64,000 nt of DNA. Origin: Klebsiella sp. RHBSTW-00484 (GTDB lineage: Bacteria; Pseudomonadota; Gammaproteobacteria; Enterobacterales; Enterobacteriaceae). The stretch spans positions 372,001 through 436,000 of the forward strand of contig NZ_CP055481.1 in assembly GCF_013705725.1 (NCBI RefSeq). Direction: 5' to 3'. Position 1 is the first letter of the stretch, and the number at the start of each line of letters is the position of its first letter. Of the stretch, positions 55,183 through 63,204 are shown piece after piece. The notes under the pieces were generated by a model, which was not told where the DNA came from, searched no databases, and saw only the letters and a program-made list of their open reading frames with translations. The position numbers and the translations under genes were made by a program.

Positions 55183-56024
55183 TTGAGAACCGTCGCGGGC
55201 TGACGATTTTCAGCCACACCATGTTGATTTTAGGCATCGCGGTGATCCTGTTCCCGCTGTATGTCGCCTTTGTCGCGGCAACGCTGGACAGCAAAGCGGT
55301 CTTCGAAACGCCGATGACCCTGATCCCCGGCGGGCACCTGCTCGACAACATGAAAACCATCTGGGTAAACGGCGTTGGGGCCAACAGCGCGCCGTTCTGG
55401 CTGATGATGCTCAACAGTTTCATCATGGCGTTCGCTATCACGGTGGGCAAAATCGCGGTGTCGATGCTTTCCGCCTTCGCCATCGTCTGGTTCCGCTTTC
55501 CGCTGCGTAACCTGTTCTTCTGGATGATTTTCATCACCCTGATGCTGCCGGTTGAAGTGCGTATTTTCCCGACCGTGGAAGTCATCGCCAACCTGAAAAT
55601 GCTCGATAGCTATGCCGGGCTAACGCTGCCGTTGATGGCTTCGGCCACCGCCACTTTTCTGTTCCGTCAGTTCTTTATGACGTTGCCGGACGAGCTGATT
55701 GAGGCCGCGCGTATCGACGGCGCGTCACCGATGCGCTTCTTTCGCGATATTGTGCTGCCGTTGTCGAAAACCAATCTGGCGGCGCTGTTCGTTATCACCT
55801 TTATCTACGGCTGGAACCAGTACTTGTGGCCGCTGCTGATTATTCAGGATGTGAATCTTGGCACCGCCGTCGCCGGCATTAAAGGCATGATCGCCACCGG
55901 CGAAGGCACTACGCAGTGGAACCAGGTGATGGCGGCGATGCTGCTCACGCTGATTCCCCCGGTTGTCATCGTTTTAGCCATGCAGCGCGCGTTTGTGCGT
56001 GGCCTGGTCGATAGTGAGAAATAA
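55179..56024 (+). CDS. ugpE: Glycerol-3-phosphate ABC transporter permease UgpE
   Basis: A 281-residue MalG-type permease with six helices and the EAA loop [22 protein letters not shown]. It overlaps ugpA by 4 bases and ends one base before ugpC. Intact and close to E. coli UgpE. Confidence 0.96.
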   Translation: MIENRRGLTIFSHTMLILGIAVILFPLYVAFVAATLDSKAVFETPMTLIPGGHLLDNMKTIWVNGVGANSAPFWLMMLNSFIMAFAITVGKIAVSMLSAFAIVWFRFPLRNLFFWMIFITLMLPVEVRIFPTVEVIANLKMLDSYAGLTLPLMASATATFLFRQFFMTLPDELIEAARIDGASPMRFFRDIVLPLSKTNLAALFVITFIYGWNQYLWPLLIIQDVNLGTAVAGIKGMIATGEGTTQWNQVMAAMLLTLIPPVVIVLAMQRAFVRGLVDSEK

Positions 56025-56025
56025 A

Positions 56026-57096
56026 ATGGCTGGTTTAAAACTACAGGCAGTAACTAAAAGCTGGGATGGCAAAACCCAGGTCATTCAACCGTTAACGCTG
56101 GACGTGGCAGACGGAGAATTTATCGTGATGGTCGGCCCATCGGGCTGCGGGAAATCAACGTTGCTTAGGATGGTGGCGGGGCTTGAGCGAGTGACCAGCG
56201 GCGATATCTGGATTGACCGCAAGCGCGTTACTGAAATGGAGCCGAAAGATCGCGGTATCGCGATGGTGTTCCAGAACTACGCCCTCTACCCGCATATGAG
56301 CGTGGAAGAGAACATGGCCTGGGGCTTGAAGATTCGCGGCATGGGCAAGGGATTAATTGCCGAGCGCGTGCAGGAGGCGGCAAGAATTCTGGAGCTGGAC
56401 GGTTTGCTAAAGCGCCGCCCACGCGAGCTTTCCGGCGGCCAGCGCCAGCGCGTGGCGATGGGGCGAGCCATCGTTCGTGATCCGGCGGTATTTCTGTTTG
56501 ATGAGCCGCTCTCCAACCTCGATGCCAAGCTGCGCGTACAGATGCGCCTTGAGCTGCAACAGCTGCATCGCCGTCTGAAAACCACTTCGCTGTATGTCAC
56601 TCATGATCAGGTCGAAGCGATGACCCTCGCTCAGCGGGTGATGGTGATGAATAAGGGGATTGCCGAACAGATAGGCACGCCGATTGAAGTGTATGAAAAA
56701 CCGGCCAGCCTCTTTGTGGCGAGCTTTATCGGTAGCCCGGCAATGAACCTACTGAAAGGGCGGGTCAGCGATGACGGTAGCCGCTTTGAGCTTGAGGACG
56801 GAATGCTTTTGCCAATGAACAGCGAGCATCGCCGCTACGCCGGGCGTAAGATGACGCTCGGTATCCGCCCGGAACATTTTGCATTAAGCTCGCAGGCGGA
56901 AGGTGGCGTACCGCTGGTGATGGATACGCTGGAAATTTTAGGTGCCGACAACCTCGCCCACGGGCGCTGGGGCGAACAAAAGCTGGTGGTTCGGCTACCG
57001 CACCAGTTACGCCCGCAGGCTGGCTGCACTCTGTGGCTACATCTGCCGCCGGGGGATCTGCATCTTTTTGATAGTGAAACAGGACAACGCGCATGA
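56026..57096 (+). CDS. ugpC: Glycerol-3-phosphate ABC transporter ATPase UgpC
   Basis: A 356-residue MalK-type ATPase: Walker [10 protein letters not shown], signature LSGGQRQR, Walker [12 protein letters not shown], followed by the C-terminal regulatory TOBE domain (about residues 240-356). The start at 56026 ([13 protein letters not shown]) matches the family; a frame from 55993 would overlap ugpE. It overlaps ugpQ by 4 bases. Confidence 0.96.
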   Translation: MAGLKLQAVTKSWDGKTQVIQPLTLDVADGEFIVMVGPSGCGKSTLLRMVAGLERVTSGDIWIDRKRVTEMEPKDRGIAMVFQNYALYPHMSVEENMAWGLKIRGMGKGLIAERVQEAARILELDGLLKRRPRELSGGQRQRVAMGRAIVRDPAVFLFDEPLSNLDAKLRVQMRLELQQLHRRLKTTSLYVTHDQVEAMTLAQRVMVMNKGIAEQIGTPIEVYEKPASLFVASFIGSPAMNLLKGRVSDDGSRFELEDGMLLPMNSEHRRYAGRKMTLGIRPEHFALSSQAEGGVPLVMDTLEILGADNLAHGRWGEQKLVVRLPHQLRPQAGCTLWLHLPPGDLHLFDSETGQRA

Positions 57097-57833
57097 TTCT
57101 CTGGCCTTATCCTCATATCGTCGCCCACCGGGGCGGCGGTAAACTGGCTCCGGAAAATACCCTGGCGGCTATCGATACCGGCGCTCGCTACGGTCATACG
57201 ATGATTGAGTTTGACGCTAAGTTATCGAAAGATGGGCTGATTTTTTTACTCCACGATGACAACCTCGAACGGACCAGTAACGGCTGGGGCGTGGCGGGCG
57301 AACTGGCATGGCAAGATCTGCTGAAAGTGGACGCCGGAAGCTGGTATAGCGGTGAGTTCAAAGGTGAACCGTTGCCGCTGCTAATCGAAGTCGCCGAGCG
57401 CTGCCGCCAGCACGGCATGATGGCGAATATCGAAATTAAGCCTACTACTGGCACCGGCCCGTTGACAGGTAAAATGGTGGCGCTGGCGGCCCGTGAATTC
57501 TGGCAAGGAATGACGCCGCCGCTGCTTTCGTCGTTTGAAATCGATGCTCTGGAAGCGGCACAAGAAGCTGCGCCTGAACTGCCGCGCGGGCTGCTGCTGG
57601 ATGAATGGCGGGACGACTGGCGCGAACTGACCACGCGTCTGGGCTGCGTCTCAATCCATCTTAATCATAAACTGCTGGATGAAGCGCGCGTGGCGAGCCT
57701 GAAAGATGCGGGCCTGCACATCCTCGTATATACCGTAAACAAACCCCAGCGCGCCGCCGAGTTGCTGCGTTGGGGCGTGGATTGCATCTGCACCGATGCG
57801 ATTGACGTTATCGGCCCCAACTTCCCGGCGTAA
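57093..57833 (+). CDS. ugpQ: Cytoplasmic glycerophosphodiester phosphodiesterase UgpQ
   Basis: A 246-residue GDPD enzyme that hydrolyses imported glycerophosphodiesters to glycerol-3-phosphate and an alcohol. The [12 protein letters not shown] motif (histidine H11 onward), [10 protein letters not shown] and [11 protein letters not shown] are the metal and catalytic segments. No signal peptide, in agreement with its cytoplasmic role. Last gene of the ugp operon, convergent with yhhA. Confidence 0.96.
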   Translation: MILWPYPHIVAHRGGGKLAPENTLAAIDTGARYGHTMIEFDAKLSKDGLIFLLHDDNLERTSNGWGVAGELAWQDLLKVDAGSWYSGEFKGEPLPLLIEVAERCRQHGMMANIEIKPTTGTGPLTGKMVALAAREFWQGMTPPLLSSFEIDALEAAQEAAPELPRGLLLDEWRDDWRELTTRLGCVSIHLNHKLLDEARVASLKDAGLHILVYTVNKPQRAAELLRWGVDCICTDAIDVIGPNFPA

Positions 57834-57850
57834 TCTGTGACAGGCGGCCC

Positions 57851-58171
57851 TTATGGGGTCGTCTGCCGCTGCAACATCCCACCGTTATTGTTCGGCAGAG
57901 GCTGCTGACGATTCAGGTTGTTATTCTGCTGTACCCGCTGCTGATTGTTATTCATCTGCGTCTGTAGATGCTGTTGCTGCGTGCGCGACTGGCTTTGAAT
58001 ATCCTGTTTCAGCTTGTTTTGCTGCTGCATCTGCTGGTTCTGCATCTGGTTTTGCATCCGCTGTTGGCTGGGCACCACGTACCCCGGCTGGTTGGGATTG
58101 TTATCGACGTTGAGCGGTTGTGCTAAAGCGCTCAACGGCAGCAGCGCCGCCAGAAATAAAAGTGCTTTCAT
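57851..58171 (-). CDS. yhhA: Exported Gln/Asn-rich protein YhhA (DUF2756)
   Basis: A 106-residue secreted protein: signal peptide [17 protein letters not shown], then a stretch that is mostly Q, N and M ([17 protein letters not shown]). This is the DUF2756 protein found between ugpQ and ggt in E. coli. The start at 58171 is taken from the signal peptide; five codons upstream are open. Function unknown. Confidence 0.88.
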   Translation of the reverse strand: MKALLFLAALLPLSALAQPLNVDNNPNQPGYVVPSQQRMQNQMQNQQMQQQNKLKQDIQSQSRTQQQHLQTQMNNNQQRVQQNNNLNRQQPLPNNNGGMLQRQTTP

Positions 58172-58292
58172 TGTTCTCTCCTCCACGTGAGTGGCATGCG
58201 TTAAGTTTACCCCCTTTCCGGCATAACAATGATTTTTTAAGACTTATCATCCAGGATTATGTGTAAATAAAAGCATATTCAGGAGTATGACA

Positions 58293-60035
58293 ATGATAAA
58301 AACAACGCGCTGGCGTCAGGTGGTCATCGCTGCTTTGCTGGCGGGCGGCAGTTTTACCGTCGCCGCAAATCCCGCTCCGCCTCCGGTATCTTATGGTGTC
58401 GAGGAAGATGTTTTTCATCCGGTTCGCGCGCAGCAGGGGATGGTCTCCTCGGTCGATGCGCTGGCAACCAACGTCGGCGTGGATATTCTGCGTCAGGGCG
58501 GCAATGCGGTGGATGCAGCCGTTGCTGTGGGTTACGCGCTGGCGGTCACGCACCCACAGGCCGGTAATATTGGCGGTGGCGGCTTTATGATGCTGCGTAC
58601 CAAAGACGGTAATACGACGGCGATCGATTTTCGTGAGATGGCCCCCGAGCAGGCCACCCGCGATATGTTTCTCGACGATCAGGGTAACCCGGACAGCAAA
58701 AAATCGCTGACATCGCATCTGGCCTCCGGCACGCCGGGCACGGTTGCGGGTTTCTCCCTCGCGCTGGAAAAATACGGCACGATGCCGCTGAACAAGGTTA
58801 TTCATCCGGCGATTAAGCTGGCGGAAGAGGGCTTCATCGTCAACGATGCGCTGGCCGATGACCTGAAAACTTACGGTAGCGAAGTGATCCCCGAGCATGC
58901 CAACAGCCGGGCCATCTTCTGGAAAAACGGCGAGCCGCTGAAAAAGGGCGATAAACTGGTGCAAAAACAGCTGGGCAAAAGCCTGGAACTGATTGCCGAG
59001 CTGGGGCCTGATGCCTTCTATAAAGGCGTGATTGCCGACCAGATTGCCGGAGAAATGAAGAATAACGGCGGGCTTATCACCAAAGCGGATCTGGCAAATT
59101 ACAAAGCGGTAGAGCGCACGCCAATTAGCGGCGAATATCGCGGCTACCAGGTCTTCTCAATGCCGCCGCCCTCATCCGGCGGGATTCATATCGTACAGAT
59201 CCTCAATATCCTGGAAAACTTCGATATGAATAAGTACGGCTTCGGCAGCGCCGACGCCATGCAGGTAATGGCGGAAGCGGAAAAACATGCCTATGCCGAC
59301 CGCTCGGAATACCTTGGTGACCCGGACTTCGTCAAAGTGCCGTGGCAGGCGCTAACCAACAAAGCGTACGCCAAATCGATTGCCGAACAGATCGACGTGA
59401 ATAAAGCGAAACCGTCGAGCCAGATTCGCCCCGGTAAGCTGGCGCCGTATGAAAGCAATCAAACCACCCATTTCTCGGTGGTGGATAAAGACGGTAACGC
59501 CGTTGCGGTCACCTATACGCTGAATACGACCTTTGGTACCGGTATCGTGGCGGGTAACTCAGGCATTCTGCTGAATAATCAGATGGATGACTTCTCTGCG
59601 AAACCCGGCGTGCCGAACGTTTACGGGCTGGTGGGTGGCGATGCCAACGCCGTCGAGGCGAAAAAGCGTCCGCTGTCGTCGATGTCGCCGACCATCGTGG
59701 TGAAAGATGGCAAAACCTGGCTGGTGACCGGTAGCCCCGGCGGCAGCCGTATTATCACCACCGTGCTGCAGATGGTGGTGAATACCATCGATTTCGGTAT
59801 GAACGTCGCAGAAGCTACCAATGCTCCGCGCTTCCATCATCAATGGTTGCCGGATGAGCTGCGGGTGGAGAAGGGGTTTAGCCCGGATACGCTGAAGCTG
59901 CTGGAGGGTAAAGGACAGAAAGTGGCGCTGAAGGAGGCGATGGGCAGCACCCAAAGTATTATGGTCGGCCCGGATGGCACGCTGTATGGCGCATCCGATC
60001 CGCGTTCGCCGGATGATTTAACGGCAGGGTATTAG
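58293..60035 (+). CDS. ggt: Gamma-glutamyltranspeptidase (periplasmic)
   Basis: A 580-residue Ntn-hydrolase precursor. It has a signal peptide (about residues 1-25), a large subunit, and the autocatalytic site before T391 in YESNQTTHFSVVD, which starts the small subunit. The GSPGGSRIITT glutamate-binding stretch and the lid region are present. It cleaves glutathione and transfers the gamma-glutamyl group. The start at 58293 is preferred because the AGGAG box is seven bases away, against one base for the ATG at 58287, and it gives T391 as in E. coli. Confidence 0.96.
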   Translation: MIKTTRWRQVVIAALLAGGSFTVAANPAPPPVSYGVEEDVFHPVRAQQGMVSSVDALATNVGVDILRQGGNAVDAAVAVGYALAVTHPQAGNIGGGGFMMLRTKDGNTTAIDFREMAPEQATRDMFLDDQGNPDSKKSLTSHLASGTPGTVAGFSLALEKYGTMPLNKVIHPAIKLAEEGFIVNDALADDLKTYGSEVIPEHANSRAIFWKNGEPLKKGDKLVQKQLGKSLELIAELGPDAFYKGVIADQIAGEMKNNGGLITKADLANYKAVERTPISGEYRGYQVFSMPPPSSGGIHIVQILNILENFDMNKYGFGSADAMQVMAEAEKHAYADRSEYLGDPDFVKVPWQALTNKAYAKSIAEQIDVNKAKPSSQIRPGKLAPYESNQTTHFSVVDKDGNAVAVTYTLNTTFGTGIVAGNSGILLNNQMDDFSAKPGVPNVYGLVGGDANAVEAKKRPLSSMSPTIVVKDGKTWLVTGSPGGSRIITTVLQMVVNTIDFGMNVAEATNAPRFHHQWLPDELRVEKGFSPDTLKLLEGKGQKVALKEAMGSTQSIMVGPDGTLYGASDPRSPDDLTAGY

Positions 60036-60040
60036 GTTTA

Positions 60041-60190
60041 CCCTCACCCCGACCCTCTCCCTGGAAGGGAGAGGGGGAAAGCGAGGCCTGAGAGCGATCT
60101 TAGCTATGGTGCATTGTGGGAGAGGGGGAAGCAGGGCTGTGTGCGATCTAAACTACAGCTCGAAACGGTCCCCTCTCCTTTTAGGGAGAG
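60041..60190. repeat. Cluster of CCCTCTCC/GGGAGAGG palindromic repeats after ggt
   Basis: The gap between ggt and the second IS copy holds several related units: CCCTCACCCCGACCCTCTCCC then GGAAGGGAGAGGGGG, again GTGGGAGAGGGGGAA, then CCCCTCTCCTTTTAGGGAGAG directly at the IS border. Two of the units are followed by similar tails (GCGATCTTAGCTA and GCGATCTAAACTA), so part is a degenerate tandem repeat. This explains why an element that targets this repeat landed here. Confidence 0.75.
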
Positions 60191-60205
60191 ATACCGTCTT
60201 GCCGG

Positions 60206-61168
60206 TTATCCTGCAAGTGGTATTTCAGCGTTAAATTCATGCCCGGATTTCACCACACCATAAGCCAGCTGCAGTAATTTCCTCATTCCTGCACACACTC
60301 GCTCTTTCCCTGTCTTACCCCGGGCTGCAAGCCTTTCCATCAGGTTTTTCACCACCTTATTGCATCTTCCTGCCACTACCGCTGGCATATACAGTGCGCT
60401 ACGCAGCTCTGCATGGCCCACTTTCGACAGCCTGCTTTTCCCTTTCCACATCCCTGACTCACAACGACGAGGATTCAAACCAGCATACGCCACCAGTGCC
60501 TTGCTGTTGCTGAACCGTCGCAGATTTCCTGCGAACGCCAGCAGGCTCACACTCAGCATGTCTCCTATTCCGGGGATACTTTTCAGTAGCTCCCGGTCCC
60601 GCTTCAGGTCTGGGTTATCATCGATATGCCGGTTGATTTTATTGCGGGTTTCTTCAATCAGCTCATCCAGCATCGTAACGTGTTCATTCAGGGAAGGAAC
60701 GATGACTTCATCTGCTGCCTCAAGGCGGTTCATCTCCATCTGACGCATCTCTTCCAGGTTACGCAGGTGGCGTACCAGAGCCGTCAGTTGTCGTTCGCTC
60801 AGCGGCGCAGGATGCCAGGGGGCCGGCTGATACAGAGCGCAGTAGCGCGCTATCAGCGCCGCGTCGCTTTTGTCCGTTTTATTGCGGGTCAGTTCAGTGT
60901 TTGCGAACGCATGGATACGTGCCGGGTTTTCAAGGCTGACGCAGCAGCCATTATCGGCCAGCAGGGTGGCCAGTTCAGTGCTGTAGCAACCTGTTGCCTC
61001 CATGCAGACATGACAGTGACCAAAACGCGCCAGCCAGTTCAGAAATTCGCGGCATCCGGCTGGGGTATTGGCGAATTTTTTGGTTTTGTACTTCTGGTTT
61101 GGCAGCAGGACAGCAACGTCGAATTTGAGTTTGGCGATATCAACGCCGACAGGGACAAGATTCATCAT
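60206..61168 (-). CDS. IS110-family DEDD transposase/recombinase, copy 2
   Basis: Same 320-residue protein as the one at 53074-54036, with D10, E57, D99, D102 and S238 intact. The lack of any difference between copies points to a recent transposition or to gene conversion. Long open frames on the opposite strand inside it are shadows of this gene. Confidence 0.93.
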   Translation of the reverse strand: MMNLVPVGVDIAKLKFDVAVLLPNQKYKTKKFANTPAGCREFLNWLARFGHCHVCMEATGCYSTELATLLADNGCCVSLENPARIHAFANTELTRNKTDKSDAALIARYCALYQPAPWHPAPLSERQLTALVRHLRNLEEMRQMEMNRLEAADEVIVPSLNEHVTMLDELIEETRNKINRHIDDNPDLKRDRELLKSIPGIGDMLSVSLLAFAGNLRRFSNSKALVAYAGLNPRRCESGMWKGKSRLSKVGHAELRSALYMPAVVAGRCNKVVKNLMERLAARGKTGKERVCAGMRKLLQLAYGVVKSGHEFNAEIPLAG

Positions 61169-61191
61169 GGTACTCCGTAACCTTATGAATA

Positions 61192-61382
61192 TTATCGCCG
61201 GACCATCCTTATATGTGGGTGCTCAGGGCACAGGATACCGTTCGGTCTTGAGGCGACAGGGAAACAGGTTACCGGGGCATAATCTCTCCCGCGGGCTCAG
61301 GGGCTCCAGGGCTGGGTGATGCTCACCGGTAACCTCCCGATGATCAGTCGGGGATCTTCTCCGCCGGAACGGAGAAGGTCAA
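61192..61382 (-). ncRNA. Putative bridge RNA of the IS110-type element, copy 2
   Basis: The same leader as at 54060-54250, shifted by 7132 bp, with all stems and guide segments unchanged. The left flank of this site reads CACCCTAACCCT on the transposase strand, against CACCCAGCCCT in the guide loop. The four bases at the core match, then one G-U wobble, one match and one mismatch. The right target CTCTCCC is fully complementary to GGGAGAG in the loop. Confidence 0.68.
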
Positions 61383-61404
61383 GACATAAGGGTTAGGGTG
61401 AGGG

Positions 61405-61896
61405 TCACCCCTTCAGCCGCGCCATAAAGTACGCATCCACATACTCGCCGTTGCGTAGGGCGTATCTCTTGCCGGTTCCTTCCACAATAAAGCCAAATTT
61501 GCGGTAAAGCGCCATAGCGGATGGGTTGTCCGTAAATACGGTTAACTCAATGCGTTCAACGCGTAGCCAGTTATCACACAGATTAATCATTTCACGCATC
61601 AGCGCGCTGCCTACGCCGCGACCGTGTGCCTGCGACGCAACGCTAACGCCGAAGGTCGCCACGTGGCTGCGACGAGGATTGGGCTCGACGCTCAGTTTGA
61701 GGTGGCCGACAACCTGTTCATCGATGGTGGCGACCAGATGACGGCTACCGGGTTTCGGTAGCAGGCGCTCCTGCCACATTTCCATAGAAGGATGTGGTAG
61801 CTGTAACGTGTCGTGATAGACCTCCGGATGCGAAGTCAGCTGGCGTAAAGGTTCAGCATCGCGTGGCTCGGCATGGCGTATCACTATGTCACTCAT
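61405..61896 (-). CDS. yhhY: GNAT N-acetyltransferase YhhY
   Basis: A 163-residue GCN5-related acetyltransferase close to E. coli YhhY. The acetyl-CoA motif A appears as VASQAHGRGVGSALMREM (residues about 88-105), and ALYRKFGFIVEGTGKRYALR is motif B. E. coli YhhY acetylates some amino acids and derivatives. It ends 15 bases from IS copy 2, so the IS lies just beyond its 3' end and leaves the gene intact. Confidence 0.92.
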   Translation of the reverse strand: MSDIVIRHAEPRDAEPLRQLTSHPEVYHDTLQLPHPSMEMWQERLLPKPGSRHLVATIDEQVVGHLKLSVEPNPRRSHVATFGVSVASQAHGRGVGSALMREMINLCDNWLRVERIELTVFTDNPSAMALYRKFGFIVEGTGKRYALRNGEYVDAYFMARLKG

Positions 61897-61982
61897 TCTT
61901 CATTTCCTTAGTTTGCTAAAAGTCCCTTTAAACATCACTGACTTTAAAAAATGCGTCAACGACTATTTTTTGCAAAAAGGAG

Positions 61983-62014
61983 TAGACAAGTGCGAATGAG
62001 AATGATTATTATTG
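61983..62014 (+). promoter_or_regulatory. ryhB promoter with Fur box
   Basis: The 7-1-7 Fur motif TGAGAAT-G-ATTATTA lies at 61997-62011, two changes from TGATAATNATTATCA. A -35 TAGACA (61983-61988) and -10 TATTAT (62007-62012) with an 18-base spacer place the RNA start near 62019. Fur with iron would cover the -10 and repress, as known for ryhB. Confidence 0.88.
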
Positions 62015-62018
62015 CCCT

Positions 62019-62112
62019 GCATTCAGGGAGACCCTTGCGGAAAGCCTGAAAGCACGACATTGCTCACATTGCTTCCAGTATTACTTTAGCCAGCCGGGTG
62101 CTGGCTTTTTTT
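62019..62112 (+). ncRNA. ryhB: Small RNA RyhB
   Basis: The sequence contains the highly conserved RyhB core GCACGACATTGCTCACATTG (62052-62071) and the 3' terminator AGCCAGCCGGGTGCTGGCT followed by eight T. The 5' part (GCATTCAGGGAGACCCTTGC) differs from E. coli at a few positions. It is an Hfq-dependent sRNA that shuts off iron-using proteins when iron is scarce. The position between yhhY and yhhX is as in E. coli. Confidence 0.95.
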
Positions 62113-62144
62113 TGGCTTTTTTTCAGCCAACTCCCGGAAGAGAG

Positions 62145-62804
62145 TTACTGCGCAACCTCTGCGCTTTGTATCTCAGTCTTATCTTTGATTTCTGCAGTGG
62201 TATCAGTGATAAACCCCACGACGTTGCTCTTTTCTGCGAGTGGCGGCAGCACTTCTGCCTGGCCTGAAAAAACGCCGCCTTTTTTGATAGCCAGCGTGCG
62301 GTAGGCTAGTGTGCCGGTGATTTTGCCGTTCTTGTCGATTTCGATGGTGTCGCTGTTGCACTGGCCGATGACGCCGCCGTCAATAATCAGCTCTCGACAG
62401 AGGATATTCCCCTCGACCAGGCCACCAGTCATCACCTTGATTTGGCAGTCTTTGGCGTCGATATCGCCACTTACGGTACCGTAAATATCAACATCTCCTT
62501 CCGCAATGATATTTCCTTCAAAGCGGATGCCGCTGGCGATAATCGTGGCGGCAGGCTTTTTTATCACGGTTTGTGGAGGCGTGCTGACGGGGGTTGGCGT
62601 ACTCACCGCTGGTGGCGTAGCTTCAGTGATTTTATTCTTTTTAAACATATGGTTAACCCGATGGTATTGAAAGTGAAAAACGAAAGATGACAGGGATAAA
62701 AAGCCCGCTAGCCAAGCCAGATACGAGTTTCCGAAGTACCAGGCTATCAGGCCAAGCAGCCAAAAGAGAAGGGCGCTGTTTAAGGCGATATACTTGCTTT
62801 CCAT
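62145..62804 (-). CDS. Bactofilin-type membrane protein (polymer-forming cytoskeletal, CcmA-like)
   Basis: A 219-residue protein with two N-terminal membrane helices (about residues 9-24 and 27-46), a P/T-rich linker (residues 60-80) and a bactofilin/DUF583 beta-helix domain (about 85-190). The domain shows the repeating pattern IRFEGNIIAEGDVDIYGTVSGDIDA and GKITGTLAYRTLAIKKGGVFSGQ. Bactofilins polymerise without nucleotide; the membrane helices suggest an inner-membrane-bound form. It is not in the K-12 yhhX-ryhB-yhhY order as I know it. Upstream 62805-63047 holds no gene. Confidence 0.87.
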   Translation of the reverse strand: MESKYIALNSALLFWLLGLIAWYFGNSYLAWLAGFLSLSSFVFHFQYHRVNHMFKKNKITEATPPAVSTPTPVSTPPQTVIKKPAATIIASGIRFEGNIIAEGDVDIYGTVSGDIDAKDCQIKVMTGGLVEGNILCRELIIDGGVIGQCNSDTIEIDKNGKITGTLAYRTLAIKKGGVFSGQAEVLPPLAEKSNVVGFITDTTAEIKDKTEIQSAEVAQ

Positions 62805-63047
62805 GCGAATGAGATGGCTACTCCTTTAGTCATCGTATTTGGGAAAAGGTGAGCGCGAGTGGCGTCATGCCCGTGAACGCTCTGGATAAAAAATGTTCTT
62901 TTCCCGAGAATTCCTCTTATCCGTAATTTAATCCGTAGGGTCAATGAATTTGATCGATAAATTTAACATTTAAGAATTTGCTACTCTAAATAGAGGGTTA
63001 AGTTCGCTACCAGCTTGCGCTATGGTTAATAGCAGAGACGTTAACTA

Positions 63048-63192
63048 AGAGCCTATCCCATTAGGCTATTTTATTTGCCATTTTGGCCCTGGGCAGTGCT
63101 CACAACCTCATGTACTACGTGTACGCTCCGGTTGTTCCGCGCTGTCCGTGTCCAAACTGGCTACAACAATTGCGCCTACTGGGATAGGCTCT
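63048..63192. repeat. Terminal-inverted-repeat element, short copy
   Basis: A 145-bp non-coding element with 19-bp inverted ends: AGAGCCTATCCCATTAGGC on the left and GCCTACTGGGATAGGCTCT on the right, one mismatch. The interior shares TTTGCCATTTTGG, CTGGGCAGTGCTCA, GTACTACGTGTACGCTCCGG and GCGCTGTCCGTGT with 23587-23792. It ends 12 bases before the yhhX start, so it will be in the yhhX leader or promoter. Confidence 0.8.
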
Positions 63193-63204
63193 AAGGACAG
63201 CGTT

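Larger units (their letters stand above)
60191..61390 (-). mobile_element. IS110-family insertion sequence, copy 2 (after ggt)
   Basis: A second 1200-bp copy, apparently identical base for base to 53059-54258 and in the same orientation, offset by 7132 bp. The left flank is TTTTAGGGAGAG and the right flank GGTTAGGGTGAGGG, again a split palindromic repeat of the same family but a different instance. The core AG (CT on the other strand) is present at both ends (60189-60190 and 61389-61390). Confidence 0.9.

Noticed and set aside
54295..57833. Frameshift or decay in ugpAECQ after the IS insertion
   Set aside because: All four genes have full family length, intact motifs and the expected overlaps; no disruption is visible.
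53059..61390. Composite transposon made of the two IS copies and the ugp-ggt genes
   Set aside because: The genes between the copies are core genes in their usual order, and each IS has its own intact target repeat. The pair is better explained by two separate insertions.
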